DNA of 64,000 nt from RHKX01 sp046330285 (GTDB lineage: Bacteria; Actinomycetota; Thermoleophilia; Solirubrobacterales; 70-9), in the NCBI GenBank assembly GCA_046330285.1, contig JAXLSX010000006.1, positions 122,810-186,809 of the forward strand, read 5' to 3'. A program made the position numbers and the translations under genes. Below are positions 1 through 8,817 of the stretch, piece after piece. Positions within the stretch are counted from its first letter, which is position 1. Every line of letters begins with the position of its first letter. Under the pieces are notes generated by a model. The model did not search any database. It saw nothing but the letters and a program-made list of their open reading frames with translations, and had not been told where the DNA came from.

Positions 1-698
1 CGGCGCCGGAACGCCTGCAGCCCGGGGAGCAGGCGGATCGCCGCCCGGATCGGCGCCGGGTAGGAACGGTTGCGACGCGGCATGAACCAGTTGCCGCTCC
101 GCTGGAAGACGTGGAGCTTTGCGACCTCGGGCGCGATCTCGGGGACGAACTGGACGGCGCTGGCTCCGGTCCCGATCACCGCGACGCGCTTGCCGCGGAG
201 GTCGTAGTCGTGGTCCCACCAGGCCGAATGGAAGCTGTGCCCGCCGAAGCCCTCGATCCCTTCGATGTGCGGATAGGCCTCGCGGTGGAGCTGGCCGGTC
301 GCGACGATCACGGCCTCGCTCTCCCAGGTCCGGCCGTCGGCGGCGGTCGTCGTCCAGATCCGGCGCTCGTCGTCCCAGGCGCATGCCGAGACCTCGACTC
401 CCGTCTCGATCCGGCGGTCGACGCCGTATTCGCGGGCGACGGAGTTGAGGTACTCGAGGATCTCCGCCTGGGTCGAGCAGAGCCGGAGCCAGTCGCGGCG
501 CTGCGCGAACGAGTACGAGTAGAGGTGGCTCGGGACGTCGCACGCCGAGCCCGGGTAGGAGTTGTAGAACCAGGTGCCGCCGAGCTCCGGGGCGCGGTCG
601 AGGATGGTGATCTCGCCGAAGCCGTGGGACTGGAGCTCGACGCAGGCGCCGATGCCCCCGAAGCCTGCCCCGATGATCACGACTCGCGGGCTGTCCAT
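1..698 (-). CDS. FAD-dependent monooxygenase, Baeyer-Villiger/FMO type (C-terminus cut by window edge)
   Basis: The reading frame starts at the ATG at 698 and runs off the left edge, so only about 232 N-terminal residues are visible. An FAD-binding GAGFGGIG motif lies near residue 10, followed by GGTWFYNSYPGSACDVPSHL, which is typical of Baeyer-Villiger/flavin monooxygenases. FGGHSFHSAWWD matches the class I BVMO fingerprint FxGxxxHxxxW[P/D]. The second Rossmann GTGASAVQ (NADPH site) follows. Family knowledge: these soluble enzymes insert oxygen into ketones or oxidise heteroatoms using NADPH and O2. Substrate cannot be read from the sequence. Family and fold are secure; the C-terminal half is unseen. 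Confidence 0.9.
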   Translation of the reverse strand, partial: MDSPRVVIIGAGFGGIGACVELQSHGFGEITILDRAPELGGTWFYNSYPGSACDVPSHLYSYSFAQRRDWLRLCSTQAEILEYLNSVAREYGVDRRIETGVEVSACAWDDERRIWTTTAADGRTWESEAVIVATGQLHREAYPHIEGIEGFGGHSFHSAWWDHDYDLRGKRVAVIGTGASAVQFVPEIAPEVAKLHVFQRSGNWFMPRRNRSYPAPIRAAIRLLPGLQAFRR

Positions 699-731
699 GG
701 GCCGGAATCTATTGCCCTCGGCGCCCGCCGG

Positions 732-1247
732 TCAGCCGAGGCTCGCACCCTTCTCGCGGTTGCAGACGTCGCAGAGGAGTTGGAGGTTGCCCGGCGCGCT
801 CGACCCGCCCATCGCGACCGGGATCACGTGGTCGAACTGGAGCAGCGCCCGCGATCCGCATTCGACGCAGCGGCCGCCGTCGCGCTCGAACACCGCCAGC
901 CGCACCTCGCGCGGGATCGCCGGACGCCCATCCCCCGCTCCCGCCCTGCTTCGCGCCCGCTCGAGCTGCCGCCGCTTGCGGTCGAGCCGCTCGTCGGCGA
1001 GCGCCTCCACATCAGCGGGAGCCAGATCCTCGCGCTCCCACCAGATCCGCCCGCGATAGAGCCAGTACCGCCGGCCGACGTGCTCGCCGACGGCGACGGC
1101 GATCGTCTCCTGGAGCTCGTCGAGCCGCCGCCAGGCGCGCCGCCCGACGGCCGGCCCCACCTCCTCGCTCCCGACCACCAACCGGTAGTGGCGGCCGACC
1201 AGCGACCGCTCCTCCTCGAACTCCGCGTTGACCGCCTCGTTGAGCAT
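732..1247 (-). CDS. HNH endonuclease family protein
   Basis: 171 residues. The C-terminal third carries an HNH/McrA-type nuclease core: CVECG, then QFDHVIPVAMGG with the metal/catalytic His, an Asn in GNLQLLC, and the second zinc pair CDVCN. The N-terminal ~100 residues are charged, helical and unassigned. The gene sits 33 bp upstream of the monooxygenase on the same strand, but no functional link is evident. No restriction methylase or phage gene is nearby, so a role in restriction, repair or mobile-element biology cannot be chosen. A palindromic site lies upstream (1416-1432). Confidence 0.85.
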   Translation of the reverse strand: MLNEAVNAEFEEERSLVGRHYRLVVGSEEVGPAVGRRAWRRLDELQETIAVAVGEHVGRRYWLYRGRIWWEREDLAPADVEALADERLDRKRRQLERARSRAGAGDGRPAIPREVRLAVFERDGGRCVECGSRALLQFDHVIPVAMGGSSAPGNLQLLCDVCNREKGASLG

Positions 1248-1415
1248 CGGCGCGGGAAGCTAGGAGGAGCCGCGGCGGGTGGCGCGATCTGGGAGGGATG
1301 TTGCAGGGGGAGCGGCGTGTGTTCGACTCGCGCCGGGGCCTGCAGGCAGGGTGAGGGGTGGTTTGGCAGTGAGGGGAGGCTGCCGAGCGTCATTCGGGTG
1401 CTCGATGGCGAGTTG

Positions 1416-1432
1416 GTGACCACAGTGGTCAC
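1416..1432. promoter_or_regulatory. Perfect 7+3+7 palindrome upstream of the HNH gene
   Basis: GTGACCA-CAG-TGGTCAC, a perfect inverted repeat in the 380-bp non-coding stretch between the HNH gene (starts 1247, minus) and the 3' end of moaA (1628). Size and symmetry fit a dimeric-repressor operator. The regulator is unknown. Confidence 0.35.
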
Positions 1433-1465
1433 TGAAGCGCCATTCGTCGGCTGAGTCGGGGGACG

Positions 1466-1506
1466 AACTGCACGTTTTGTCCCTGTGGGGAACGTTTCGT
1501 GCAGTT
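1466..1506. terminator. Hairpin downstream of moaA (possible terminator, no U-tract)
   Basis: Perfect 9-bp arms AACTGCACG (1466-1474) and CGTGCAGTT (1498-1506), with partial inner pairing TCCC/GGGA. It lies about 120 bp past the moaA stop. There is no T-run, so a terminator role is only inferred. The rest of 1248-1627 shows no gene. Confidence 0.35.
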
Positions 1507-1627
1507 GAGGCCCTGAGTCAGCCATTGGCCCCTCGGGGCGAGCCTTCCGCCCCTCCAGCCACCTCCCCTCATTGCCAAAACCCAGTCCCGCCCTCGGCCC
1601 ACGGCCCCGGCGCGAGCCGAAAGCCCC

Positions 1628-2647
1628 CTACCCCCCGATGGCGCTCATCGTTCGCGGCGGCGGGCGGAAGCCCGGCTCGTTGACGTGATGCTTCAGCTCC
1701 TTGCGCCAGACGGCATCGCGGACGATCTCCTCCAGTTCGGTGTCGGAGGCGCCGGCGCGAAGCGGTTCGCGGAGGTCGGTCTCGTGAACCGAGAAGAGGC
1801 AGGTCCGGAGCTTGCCCTCGGCGGTTAGCCGGAGGCGGTTGCAGTCGGCGCAGAAGGGTTCGGAGACGGGGTTGATGAAGCCGATCTCGCCGGCGCCGTC
1901 GGCGAAGCGGTAGACGCGCGCGGTGGCCGACGGCTCGCGCGGGAGCTCGACGAGCTCGTGAGTGCGCTCGATCAGCGCGCGGATCTCGGCGCCCGTCAGG
2001 ACCGAGTCGGGCGTCCAGGCGCCGTCGGCGTCGAGCGGCATGAATTCGATGAAGCGCACCTGGTAGTCGCTGCTCCGCGCGAGCTCGACGAAGTCGCCCA
2101 CCTCACGCTCGGTGAAGTCGCGCATCGCGATCGCGTTGACCTTGATCGGCCGGACCGCCGCGTGAGCGGCGATCGCCTCGAGGCCGCGCATCACCTGCGG
2201 CAGCGCGTCGCGACGGGTGATCTGGAAGAAGCGGTCGCGGGCGAGCGAGTCGATCGAGACGTTGACCCGGTCGATGCCGGCGTCGACGATCGCGGCGGCA
2301 TCGCGCTCGAGCAGGTAGGCGTTGGTCGTCAGCGACAGGTCGCCGATCCCCTCGATCGCCGCAAGCATCGCGACCAGTTGTGGGAAGTCCCGCCGGACAA
2401 GCGGCTCACCTCCGGTCAGCCGGACGTCCTCGATCCCGAGCCTGACCATCAGCGCGACAAGCCGCTCGATCTCCTCGAACGACAGAACCTCGTCGCGCTC
2501 GAGCCACGGCAGGCCATCGGCGGGCATGCAGTACTGGCAGCGGAAGTTGCAGCGGTCGGTGACCGAGACCCGGAGGTCCGAGATCGATCGCCCGTGAGCG
2601 TCGCGGAGGGGTTGGCTGCCGTTCCCCATGCCCCGATGATCGCGCAT
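1628..2647 (-). CDS. moaA: GTP 3',8-cyclase MoaA (molybdenum cofactor biosynthesis)
   Basis: 339 residues, usual length. The N-terminal radical-SAM motif CNFRCQYCMP (CxxxCxxC) binds the first [4Fe-4S] cluster and SAM. TGGEPLVR follows. The C-terminal FCADCNRLRL...LRTCLFS supplies the second cluster's cysteines. The protein ends in GG, the conserved C-terminal tail needed for activity in the family. It converts GTP to 3',8-cyclo-GTP with MoaC, in the cytoplasm. No other mo-cofactor gene is adjacent. An in-frame ATG six codons downstream (MGNGSQP) is an alternative start. Confidence 0.97.
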   Translation of the reverse strand: MRDHRGMGNGSQPLRDAHGRSISDLRVSVTDRCNFRCQYCMPADGLPWLERDEVLSFEEIERLVALMVRLGIEDVRLTGGEPLVRRDFPQLVAMLAAIEGIGDLSLTTNAYLLERDAAAIVDAGIDRVNVSIDSLARDRFFQITRRDALPQVMRGLEAIAAHAAVRPIKVNAIAMRDFTEREVGDFVELARSSDYQVRFIEFMPLDADGAWTPDSVLTGAEIRALIERTHELVELPREPSATARVYRFADGAGEIGFINPVSEPFCADCNRLRLTAEGKLRTCLFSVHETDLREPLRAGASDTELEEIVRDAVWRKELKHHVNEPGFRPPPRTMSAIGG

Positions 2648-2659
2648 CGGGCGGCCCGG

Positions 2660-4222
2660 TCAGCCCGTCGCGGTCGGAGCCGGCTCGCCCGGCGAGCCCC
2701 AACGCCCGTACTCGAGCTCGAGCCCGCTGCCGGATCGAACCCGGATCCGGTCGCGGAACGTGACCGTGCCGTCCTCCGTGTAACGCGTCATCCGCACCGT
2801 GAACCGCTCACGGTCGCCGCCGCTCCGGGGGACGATCTCGAGCACTCGGCGCTTCCGATGGAGCGCGAAGCCGACCGTCGCGCCGCGATCGATCCCGGCC
2901 GGTACGACCTCGAAGTCGTAGTCGTCGCCCGCACCGGCGATGCTCAGCGACATCGTCGGCGACTCGACCCCGCGACGGTCGTTGACGAACGCGAGCCACC
3001 TGGCGCTGCGACTGATGAGGAGGTGGTCGCTCTCACCCTCGCGGATGCCGACCCGGTGAGCGCCGAGCGAGAAGCCGGGTCCGATCAGATCGACGCCCTC
3101 GCGGGCGCGGCCGTTCAGCGACGTGGAGCCGAGAGCGACGTCGTAGGCCCGCCCGCCGGGAAGGCCGATCACCGGCGGCGGTGAGAAACGCCAGGGCCTG
3201 ACGCCACCGGTCACGAGCCGCCAGACCTGAGCGCCCGCGATGCCGTTCTCACACCCCCGACGGCCGCAGCCGGTGCGGTCGCCGCGATCATCGGTCACGA
3301 ATAGGGAGCCGTGGCGCCCATCGCGGGCATCGCCCCGCCAGTGCACCTCGATCCGGTCACCGGAGGCGTCGAGCCCTCTGCCCTTGGCGCCACCCGCCTT
3401 GCAGAACGGACAGGGCTGGTGGCCGAGCCCGGCGGCGGGCTCGACGAATGCCAGCGACTTCGTCGTTGCGTCGCCGCTCCACTTCGTACCCGGACCGAGC
3501 ACGTAGCTCCACTTCTGGGTCTTCGTGTTGACGTGGATGCTCCGCGTCTGACCCGGCCAGTTGTTGTCGTAGATCTGAATCCGGAAGCGCCCTTCGCCGC
3601 GGCGCTCGATCGCCGTCGGCGTCACCGCATGGCCGCCGCCGTCGTCGAAGATCAGGATCACGTAGGGCCCGCCGTCGGCATCGATGCCCTTTCTGAGGGC
3701 CGTCAGGACGCTGCCCGGTGCCCCCTCGACCCCCGTCTTCCGCACCGAGGTGAGCATCTGAAAGGCCCACGCGTAGGCGATGTGGGACTGGAGCTTCGCG
3801 TTCCCGGCGATCGCGAGGCCGGGGACGGTCCCGCTTCCGTAGGGCGCCGGCGTCGGCGGCTCGCCGAGGCCGCGGAACCAGAGCTCGGCCGTCGTCGCGA
3901 AGCCCATGCAATGGCCATCGGCCATCGCATTGTTGGTCGACTGCATCCACATCTCCGCGACCGGCGTCAGCACGCAGCGGCCATCGGTGTCGAAGCTGGA
4001 GCAGACGACGCCGCCGAAGAGCTTTCGCATCTGAGCGCCGGTCAAATCGGTCGGATCGCCCTCGTTGCCGTAGTTGGCGAACGAGTAGCCGTCCACCGTC
4101 GAGGAGAAGCCGGTGTCGGCCACGATCTTGCCGCGTGCCTCCGCCCCGCTCGCCATCGTCAGTGCCGCAATCGCCGCGATCGCGATCGCGGCCGTAACCG
4201 CCGTCAGTCGCCCTGCCTTCAT
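2660..4222 (-). CDS. Secreted protein with papain/C39-like cysteine peptidase core, unnamed family
   Basis: 520 residues. A signal peptide is clear (MKAGRLTAVTAAIAIAAIAA... cut near SGAEA, ~29). Residues ~100-225 contain GHCMGFA (Cys105), GGGHAVTP (His198) and IYDNNWPG (Asp219/Asn220). These occur in the order and spacing of a Cys-His-Asp/Asn papain-like triad. A CPFC pair follows near residue 275, then ~240 residues that look beta-rich. I do not recognise a named family for the whole protein. It could be an exported cysteine peptidase, a transglutaminase-like enzyme or an inactive relative. It starts only 13 bp after the moaA start on the same strand, but no shared pathway is apparent. Confidence 0.55.
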   Translation of the reverse strand: MKAGRLTAVTAAIAIAAIAALTMASGAEARGKIVADTGFSSTVDGYSFANYGNEGDPTDLTGAQMRKLFGGVVCSSFDTDGRCVLTPVAEMWMQSTNNAMADGHCMGFATTAELWFRGLGEPPTPAPYGSGTVPGLAIAGNAKLQSHIAYAWAFQMLTSVRKTGVEGAPGSVLTALRKGIDADGGPYVILIFDDGGGHAVTPTAIERRGEGRFRIQIYDNNWPGQTRSIHVNTKTQKWSYVLGPGTKWSGDATTKSLAFVEPAAGLGHQPCPFCKAGGAKGRGLDASGDRIEVHWRGDARDGRHGSLFVTDDRGDRTGCGRRGCENGIAGAQVWRLVTGGVRPWRFSPPPVIGLPGGRAYDVALGSTSLNGRAREGVDLIGPGFSLGAHRVGIREGESDHLLISRSARWLAFVNDRRGVESPTMSLSIAGAGDDYDFEVVPAGIDRGATVGFALHRKRRVLEIVPRSGGDRERFTVRMTRYTEDGTVTFRDRIRVRSGSGLELEYGRWGSPGEPAPTATG

Positions 4223-4323
4223 CCTCGGCCCTCCCGCCGGTCCGCCTCGTTCCCTTCCGTTCAGTGTTCGGCAGACGGGCGCCGAGCTTTAGCCGGAGTA
4301 CTGCGAACGGACCGGGCGGGCGG

Positions 4324-6705
4324 TCAGCCGCAGTTGTCGCGGTGCGAGACCGGCGGGTACGGCAGGTCGGCGACGACGGCCGTCTCGAGGTAGTCGTTCT
4401 CGCGGGGATCGCCCGAACCCGGTGCCAGCGCGGCTCCGACCTCGCGCAGCTTCGGCCGCGAGGCATCGGGCGCGGCCCACGGCGCGAGGCCGAGGAACTC
4501 GCGCTTCGGACCGGCGTAGACCTCGTACTCGGCGGGATCCTCCGGCAGGAAGCTGTCGTTGCCGACGTAGTTGCACTTCGCCTTCGCCGGCTTGACGCCA
4601 CGTGGGCCCTTGAGCCCGCGCTGAGTGATCGCCGTCTGCCCGTCGAACGGGAGGTCGGCGAGGTTGCCGACCATGTGCGGGGTGACGTTGTAGTCGAACG
4701 AGACCGTCGGATCGACCGACGACCGCCAGGTCGACGACATCCACTCGAGCGGCTGCCAGCCGCTCTGCGTCGCCCACTCGCCGGGGTTCGCCTCGTCCTG
4801 CATCACGAGGTTCGTACCGAGCGCGTCGAGGCAGTACATGTAGTAGTGAGCGGTGTCGGCGCAGGGATCGATGCCGGGGCCGGGCGCTTCGCCGAACGGG
4901 GTCACCGGGCCGCCGTTGTAGACGAACGCGGGCAGGCTGGTGGCGAACGACATCTTCGCCTTCGTGCCGGGAATCCGGTACGGGCGGACGTTCTCGATCG
5001 CGTCGGGGCCCGTGCTCGGGCCCGGCGTCAGGCTGATCAGTTGCTCGATGTCCGTCAGCGGGACCTTCTTGTTCGAGGCGACGACGTTGCGGAGCGGGCG
5101 CGGCCCATCCGCCGTGACGTTCTTCGGACCCCACATGAACGCCTCGTTGTAGACCTCGGGACCGGTCGCGACGAAGGCGCTGGTCGGGTTCTTCACGTCG
5201 GGATCGGCGAACTCGGCGATCTCGTCGGGATCGACCGACTCACGGAACTCGGGCTGGTTGTTGGAGCCGAGGATGTAGACGTGGTAGCGGCGGGCGAGGT
5301 CGCTGAACGTCTGCATCCAGCCGCGGGCGAACGTGTCGGTCCCGGCAACGAACGTCTTCGAGAAGCCGGGGACGCCGTCGAAGCGGTCGTCGTAGGCGGC
5401 CTCCTGGGAGGCGTACTCGCCGTCGAGGGTCCCGAGCGCGACGGCGACGCCGCACGGGGACGGGATGCCCTCACAGCCGGGAACGTTGCCCGGGTCCTTG
5501 AATATCTCCCGGGTCGAGGCCCCCCGCGAGCCGGTCGCGAGAGTCATCAGCCCGACGTCTTCGTTCAGGGCCACGACGTTGGTCCGCCCCTTCGCGAGGT
5601 GCGGGACGACGTAGTCGCGGATCATGCACTCGATCTTCGTGCGAAAGGTCCGGTAGCTGACGACGTTGCCCAGCTCCTGCTTGTACTGGAGCGCGAACAC
5701 CCGGGGCCCGTCGTCGTCGGGATGGAGGTTGACGACGGGCTTCGCGAGGTTGCTCGCCCGGAACTTCGCGCAGGTCGCCTGCGACGGCGGCTTCGGAACC
5801 GCCGGCGGGTCGGGCTCGACCGACCTGGCCGCGGCGCGAGCCATCAGCGGGTCGTTCGCGATCAGCGCGTCCGCCCCGGCCCGGGTCGCCTTGCGGACCG
5901 GCGCGCGCTCGTCGAACGTGAACGGGACGACCTGCAGGCCCTTCGCATGAGCGTCGGAGATCAGCTCGCGGCTGACCGGCCACTGCGGCGAGATGTAGTC
6001 GAACCCGCTCGCGCTCGCGATCGCCGCGGCGATGTTGTTCGTGCTCTGGAAGCTGAGGTAGGAGTACTTGACGTCGTCGAAGTACGAATCGCCCTGGAAC
6101 GGCGTCAGGTTGCCCGGCAGGAAGCTCTGGAGGATCAGGTCCGATGGCGGGTAGCCGCTCTGCTTGATCTGCTGCGCGACGGTGTTCGCGAAGCCGTTCG
6201 TCGAGTCATAGTCGGGGTCGGTCGGGTAGTTGTTGACCTCGAGGTTGACCCCGACTCCCTTGCGCGCGGCGAGCTTGAGCGCCTGGACCATCGTCGGGAC
6301 CTTCGCCCGGCGCTCGTCGCGGCTCCCGAGGTGGCGCGAGATCTCGTCGGTTCCGAGGATGTCGATCTCGCAATCGCTGCGGACCTCCGCGAGCGTTCGC
6401 TCGGAGACCAGGCCAGTGCAGTTCGTCGTCCTCTTCAGGGAGGCGTCGTGCATGATCACCATCCGCCCGTCGGCGGTCCGCCGCGTGTCCATCTCGAGCA
6501 CGAAGCCGTTCTTCGCCGCATTGCGGAAGGCCGGAAGGGAGTTCTCCGGGTAGGCGGGCCGAAGCTCACCGCCGACGGTCTTCAGCGGGCCGCCGCGGTG
6601 GGCGTGGACGTAGGGGGACGCGAACGCGGGCACGCTGCAGGCCAGCGCGACGACGACGCCAACGACCGCTGCGCCCGCACTCCGGGCGACTCCGACATTC
6701 CTCAT
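4324..6705 (-). CDS. Secreted glycerophosphodiester phosphodiesterase fused to a nitrilase-like domain
   Basis: 793 residues with a signal peptide (~1-29). Residues ~33-290 are a complete GDPD domain: HAHRGG (His36/Arg37), PENS (Glu54), EMDTRRTADG (Glu71, Asp73), MHDASLKRTT (His86), and a C-terminal GADALIANDP. After a Pro-rich linker (~297-308), residues ~325-710 resemble a carbon-nitrogen hydrolase: FALQYKQ at the first strand, VVALNED with candidate catalytic Glu382, a Lys-containing stretch near 527-547, and YMYCLDALGT with candidate Cys625. The GDPD role would be hydrolysis of exported glycerophosphodiesters. The second domain's substrate is unknown and its assignment is weaker. Confidence 0.8.
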   Translation of the reverse strand: MRNVGVARSAGAAVVGVVVALACSVPAFASPYVHAHRGGPLKTVGGELRPAYPENSLPAFRNAAKNGFVLEMDTRRTADGRMVIMHDASLKRTTNCTGLVSERTLAEVRSDCEIDILGTDEISRHLGSRDERRAKVPTMVQALKLAARKGVGVNLEVNNYPTDPDYDSTNGFANTVAQQIKQSGYPPSDLILQSFLPGNLTPFQGDSYFDDVKYSYLSFQSTNNIAAAIASASGFDYISPQWPVSRELISDAHAKGLQVVPFTFDERAPVRKATRAGADALIANDPLMARAAARSVEPDPPAVPKPPSQATCAKFRASNLAKPVVNLHPDDDGPRVFALQYKQELGNVVSYRTFRTKIECMIRDYVVPHLAKGRTNVVALNEDVGLMTLATGSRGASTREIFKDPGNVPGCEGIPSPCGVAVALGTLDGEYASQEAAYDDRFDGVPGFSKTFVAGTDTFARGWMQTFSDLARRYHVYILGSNNQPEFRESVDPDEIAEFADPDVKNPTSAFVATGPEVYNEAFMWGPKNVTADGPRPLRNVVASNKKVPLTDIEQLISLTPGPSTGPDAIENVRPYRIPGTKAKMSFATSLPAFVYNGGPVTPFGEAPGPGIDPCADTAHYYMYCLDALGTNLVMQDEANPGEWATQSGWQPLEWMSSTWRSSVDPTVSFDYNVTPHMVGNLADLPFDGQTAITQRGLKGPRGVKPAKAKCNYVGNDSFLPEDPAEYEVYAGPKREFLGLAPWAAPDASRPKLREVGAALAPGSGDPRENDYLETAVVADLPYPPVSHRDNCG

Positions 6706-6818
6706 TCCCTCTCCTCTCCCACTGAAGTCGGCGCGAGTCTAGTCGGCTCGGCTCGAGGCCACGTCACTTCGGAGCGGCGTCACTTGACCTCCGGCCCCGG
6801 CGGGCTAGCTTCGGCGCC

Positions 6819-7466
6819 ATGCCGCTCCCGGTACTGGTGCTGATCCTGCTCACCGCGGCCGTCGTGCTCGGCCTCGTCGCCGCCGAGATCGGACTGCCGC
6901 GTCTCGCCGAGCGCCGGATCGCCGGCCGCCTGACGGCATCCGGCGGCACCGCCGAGGTGAGCGTGGCGGCGACGCCGGCGCTGCGGCTCCTCCGCAACCG
7001 CGGTGACCGGCTCGCCGTCCGCGGCAGCGGGCTGACGATCGGCCTCGGCGATCGCGGCTCCGGACCGGGCGGCGTCAGCGCCCTCGACGGATTCGCCGAA
7101 GTCGACGTCGAGCTGGTCGACCTCCGCGCGGGCCCGTTCGACGTCGCCGCCTTCGTCCTCGTCCGCCGCGCCGGCGGTCCCTACGCGATGGCGGCCGAGG
7201 GAACGGTCAGCGGCGCCGGGCTGGCGGGCTTCGGCGCAGGGTGGCTGCGCGAGTCGGTTCCGGGCGGAGCACTGCTCGGAGCCGTCGCCGGAACCGCCCC
7301 GATCGGCTCTCGCCGGATCCCGGTTGCGATCGAGGTCGAGCTCCACAGCGAGCCCGGAGGCATGCGCGTCGGCAGCGGCGGCGGCCGCATCGCCGGGTAT
7401 CCGGCCGGGCCGATCGCGACGACGATCGCGGCCGCGGTCGCGCGCCGGCTCGAGATCGCTCCGTAG
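6819..7466 (+). CDS. DUF2993/LmeA-like membrane-anchored protein
   Basis: 215 residues. One N-terminal hydrophobic helix (~3-25) is followed by a soluble domain with the pattern LPRLAERRIAGRL...PALRLLRNRGDRLAVRGSGL, characteristic of the actinobacterial DUF2993 (LmeA-like, phospholipid-binding) family. The domain would sit outside the membrane. Family members bind lipids or act in envelope glycolipid maturation, so that role here is inference. It stands alone, divergent from the GDPD fusion gene (113 bp between starts), which also acts outside the membrane. Confidence 0.6.
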   Translation: MPLPVLVLILLTAAVVLGLVAAEIGLPRLAERRIAGRLTASGGTAEVSVAATPALRLLRNRGDRLAVRGSGLTIGLGDRGSGPGGVSALDGFAEVDVELVDLRAGPFDVAAFVLVRRAGGPYAMAAEGTVSGAGLAGFGAGWLRESVPGGALLGAVAGTAPIGSRRIPVAIEVELHSEPGGMRVGSGGGRIAGYPAGPIATTIAAAVARRLEIAP

Positions 7467-7521
7467 GAGCGACGGGCGGCGCGGCGAAAACTATTCGCCC
7501 GGAGCCGTGTTGCACCCCTTG

Positions 7522-8274
7522 ATGAGACCAATCACCTCAATGACGATCGCCCTCCTCGCGCTGCTCGCCGTTGCGGCGCCGACGGCGGGAGCCGCCGACC
7601 GCAAGCCGATCAAGGGCATCGACGTCTCCCGCTTCCAGGGGAAGATCTCGTGGAACCAGGTCGGCAAGACAGACGTCAGGTTCGCCTTCGTAGCCGCCAG
7701 CCGCGGCTTCGGCAAGGACTGCACGGTCGTCCCCGAGGAGTGCGGCCGTGACCCGTGGTTCGACCGCAACTACGGCAAGGCGAAGGAAGCCGGCCTGCGA
7801 GTCGGCGCCTATCACCGCGCCTTCCCGGACGGGCCGGGTAAGGAGAACGCGAAGCTCGACGCCCGTCGTGAGGCGAATCGGTTCATCAACGTCGTCGGCA
7901 AGGTCCGCCGCAACGACCTGCGGCCGGTGCTGGACGTCGAGTATCCGTTCCGCCGTCTCGACGAGGCGACGCTCAGGATCTGGATCCGGACCTGGGTCAA
8001 CCGGGTCGAGAAGAAGCTGAAGGCGAAGCCGCTGATCTACACGAACGCCTCGAGCTGGGCCGCGACGGGCGACACGACCTGGTTCGCCAGCAACGGCTAC
8101 CCGCTCTGGGTCGCGAACTTCGACGTACCCCGACCGCAGGTTCCGGCGATGAACTGGGCCGGCAAGGGCTGGACCATCTGGCAGTACACGAGCACCGGCC
8201 GAGTCCGCGGCGTCGACGGGCACGTCGACCGCAACCGGTTGAAGAAGGGCTTCGGCAAGCTCAACCCCCGGTGA
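7522..8274 (+). CDS. Secreted glycoside hydrolase family 25 lysozyme-like protein
   Basis: 250 residues from the ATG at 7522; an in-frame ATG at 7540 would also leave a full signal peptide ending near PTAGA. The mature protein begins KPIKGIDVSRFQGKISWNQV, the GH25 first strand with its catalytic Asp. VGAYHRAFP, RPVLDVEYP (DxE acid/base pair), KPLIYTNASSW and WTIWQYTSTG follow in the family order. GH25 enzymes cleave the MurNAc-GlcNAc bond of peptidoglycan. No holin or phage genes are nearby, so a housekeeping wall-remodelling role is more likely than a prophage endolysin. Confidence 0.88.
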   Translation: MRPITSMTIALLALLAVAAPTAGAADRKPIKGIDVSRFQGKISWNQVGKTDVRFAFVAASRGFGKDCTVVPEECGRDPWFDRNYGKAKEAGLRVGAYHRAFPDGPGKENAKLDARREANRFINVVGKVRRNDLRPVLDVEYPFRRLDEATLRIWIRTWVNRVEKKLKAKPLIYTNASSWAATGDTTWFASNGYPLWVANFDVPRPQVPAMNWAGKGWTIWQYTSTGRVRGVDGHVDRNRLKKGFGKLNPR

Positions 8275-8311
8275 GCGCGGATCCGCGGGGTGGATCTGCC
8301 AAGGTTGGCGC

Positions 8312-8797
8312 ATGAGCAGCGACCAACAGGAGATCCAGGGCGAGTCGATCACCGCCGACGGGCTCGAAGAGCTCAAGGCCGAGCTCGAGCGGCTCGAGGG
8401 ACCGGCGCGCAAGGAGATGGCGGAGCGGATCAAGGCCGCCCGCGAGCTCGGCGACCTCAAGGAGAACGCCGACTACCACATCGCCAAGGAGGATCAGGCC
8501 CACCTCGAGACCAAGATCAAGCGGCTCCGGATCAGGCTCCGGGACGCGGTCGTCGTCGAGGTCGACGACGACGCCGACACGTTCGCCTTCGGGCGCACCG
8601 CCGAGGTCGTCGACGAGGGCGGAACGACCCACACCTGGACGCTGGTCGGACCGACCGAGGCCGACATGAGCGCCGGCCGCCTCTCCGCCGAGTCGCCCGT
8701 GGGCCGGGCACTTCGCGACGGCAGAGTCGGCGCCGACATCGTCGTCGAGACTCCCAAGGGCGACCGGACGTTCAAGATCAGCAAGCTCGTCGGCTGA
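8312..8797 (+). CDS. greA: Transcription elongation factor GreA
   Basis: 161 residues, normal for the family. The N-terminal coiled coil (ITADGLEELKAELERLEGPA...IKAARELGDLKENADYH) carries the acidic tip residues of the RNAP secondary-channel finger. The C-terminal domain has the FKBP-like VGPTEADMSAGRLSAESPVGRAL stretch. GreA stimulates RNA cleavage to rescue backtracked polymerase. It is monocistronic-looking, with 37 bp before it and 20 bp before the glycosyltransferase start. Confidence 0.96.
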   Translation: MSSDQQEIQGESITADGLEELKAELERLEGPARKEMAERIKAARELGDLKENADYHIAKEDQAHLETKIKRLRIRLRDAVVVEVDDDADTFAFGRTAEVVDEGGTTHTWTLVGPTEADMSAGRLSAESPVGRALRDGRVGADIVVETPKGDRTFKISKLVG

Positions 8798-8817
8798 GCC
8801 GCGGCGCCCTCCGGCCG

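Noticed and set aside
4264..6843. Long plus-strand frame opposite the GDPD fusion
   Set aside because: Shadow of high-GC codon use; the minus-strand product has a signal peptide and complete GDPD motifs.
7522..8274. Prophage endolysin reading of the GH25 gene
   Set aside because: It has a signal peptide and no holin, tail or integrase genes nearby.
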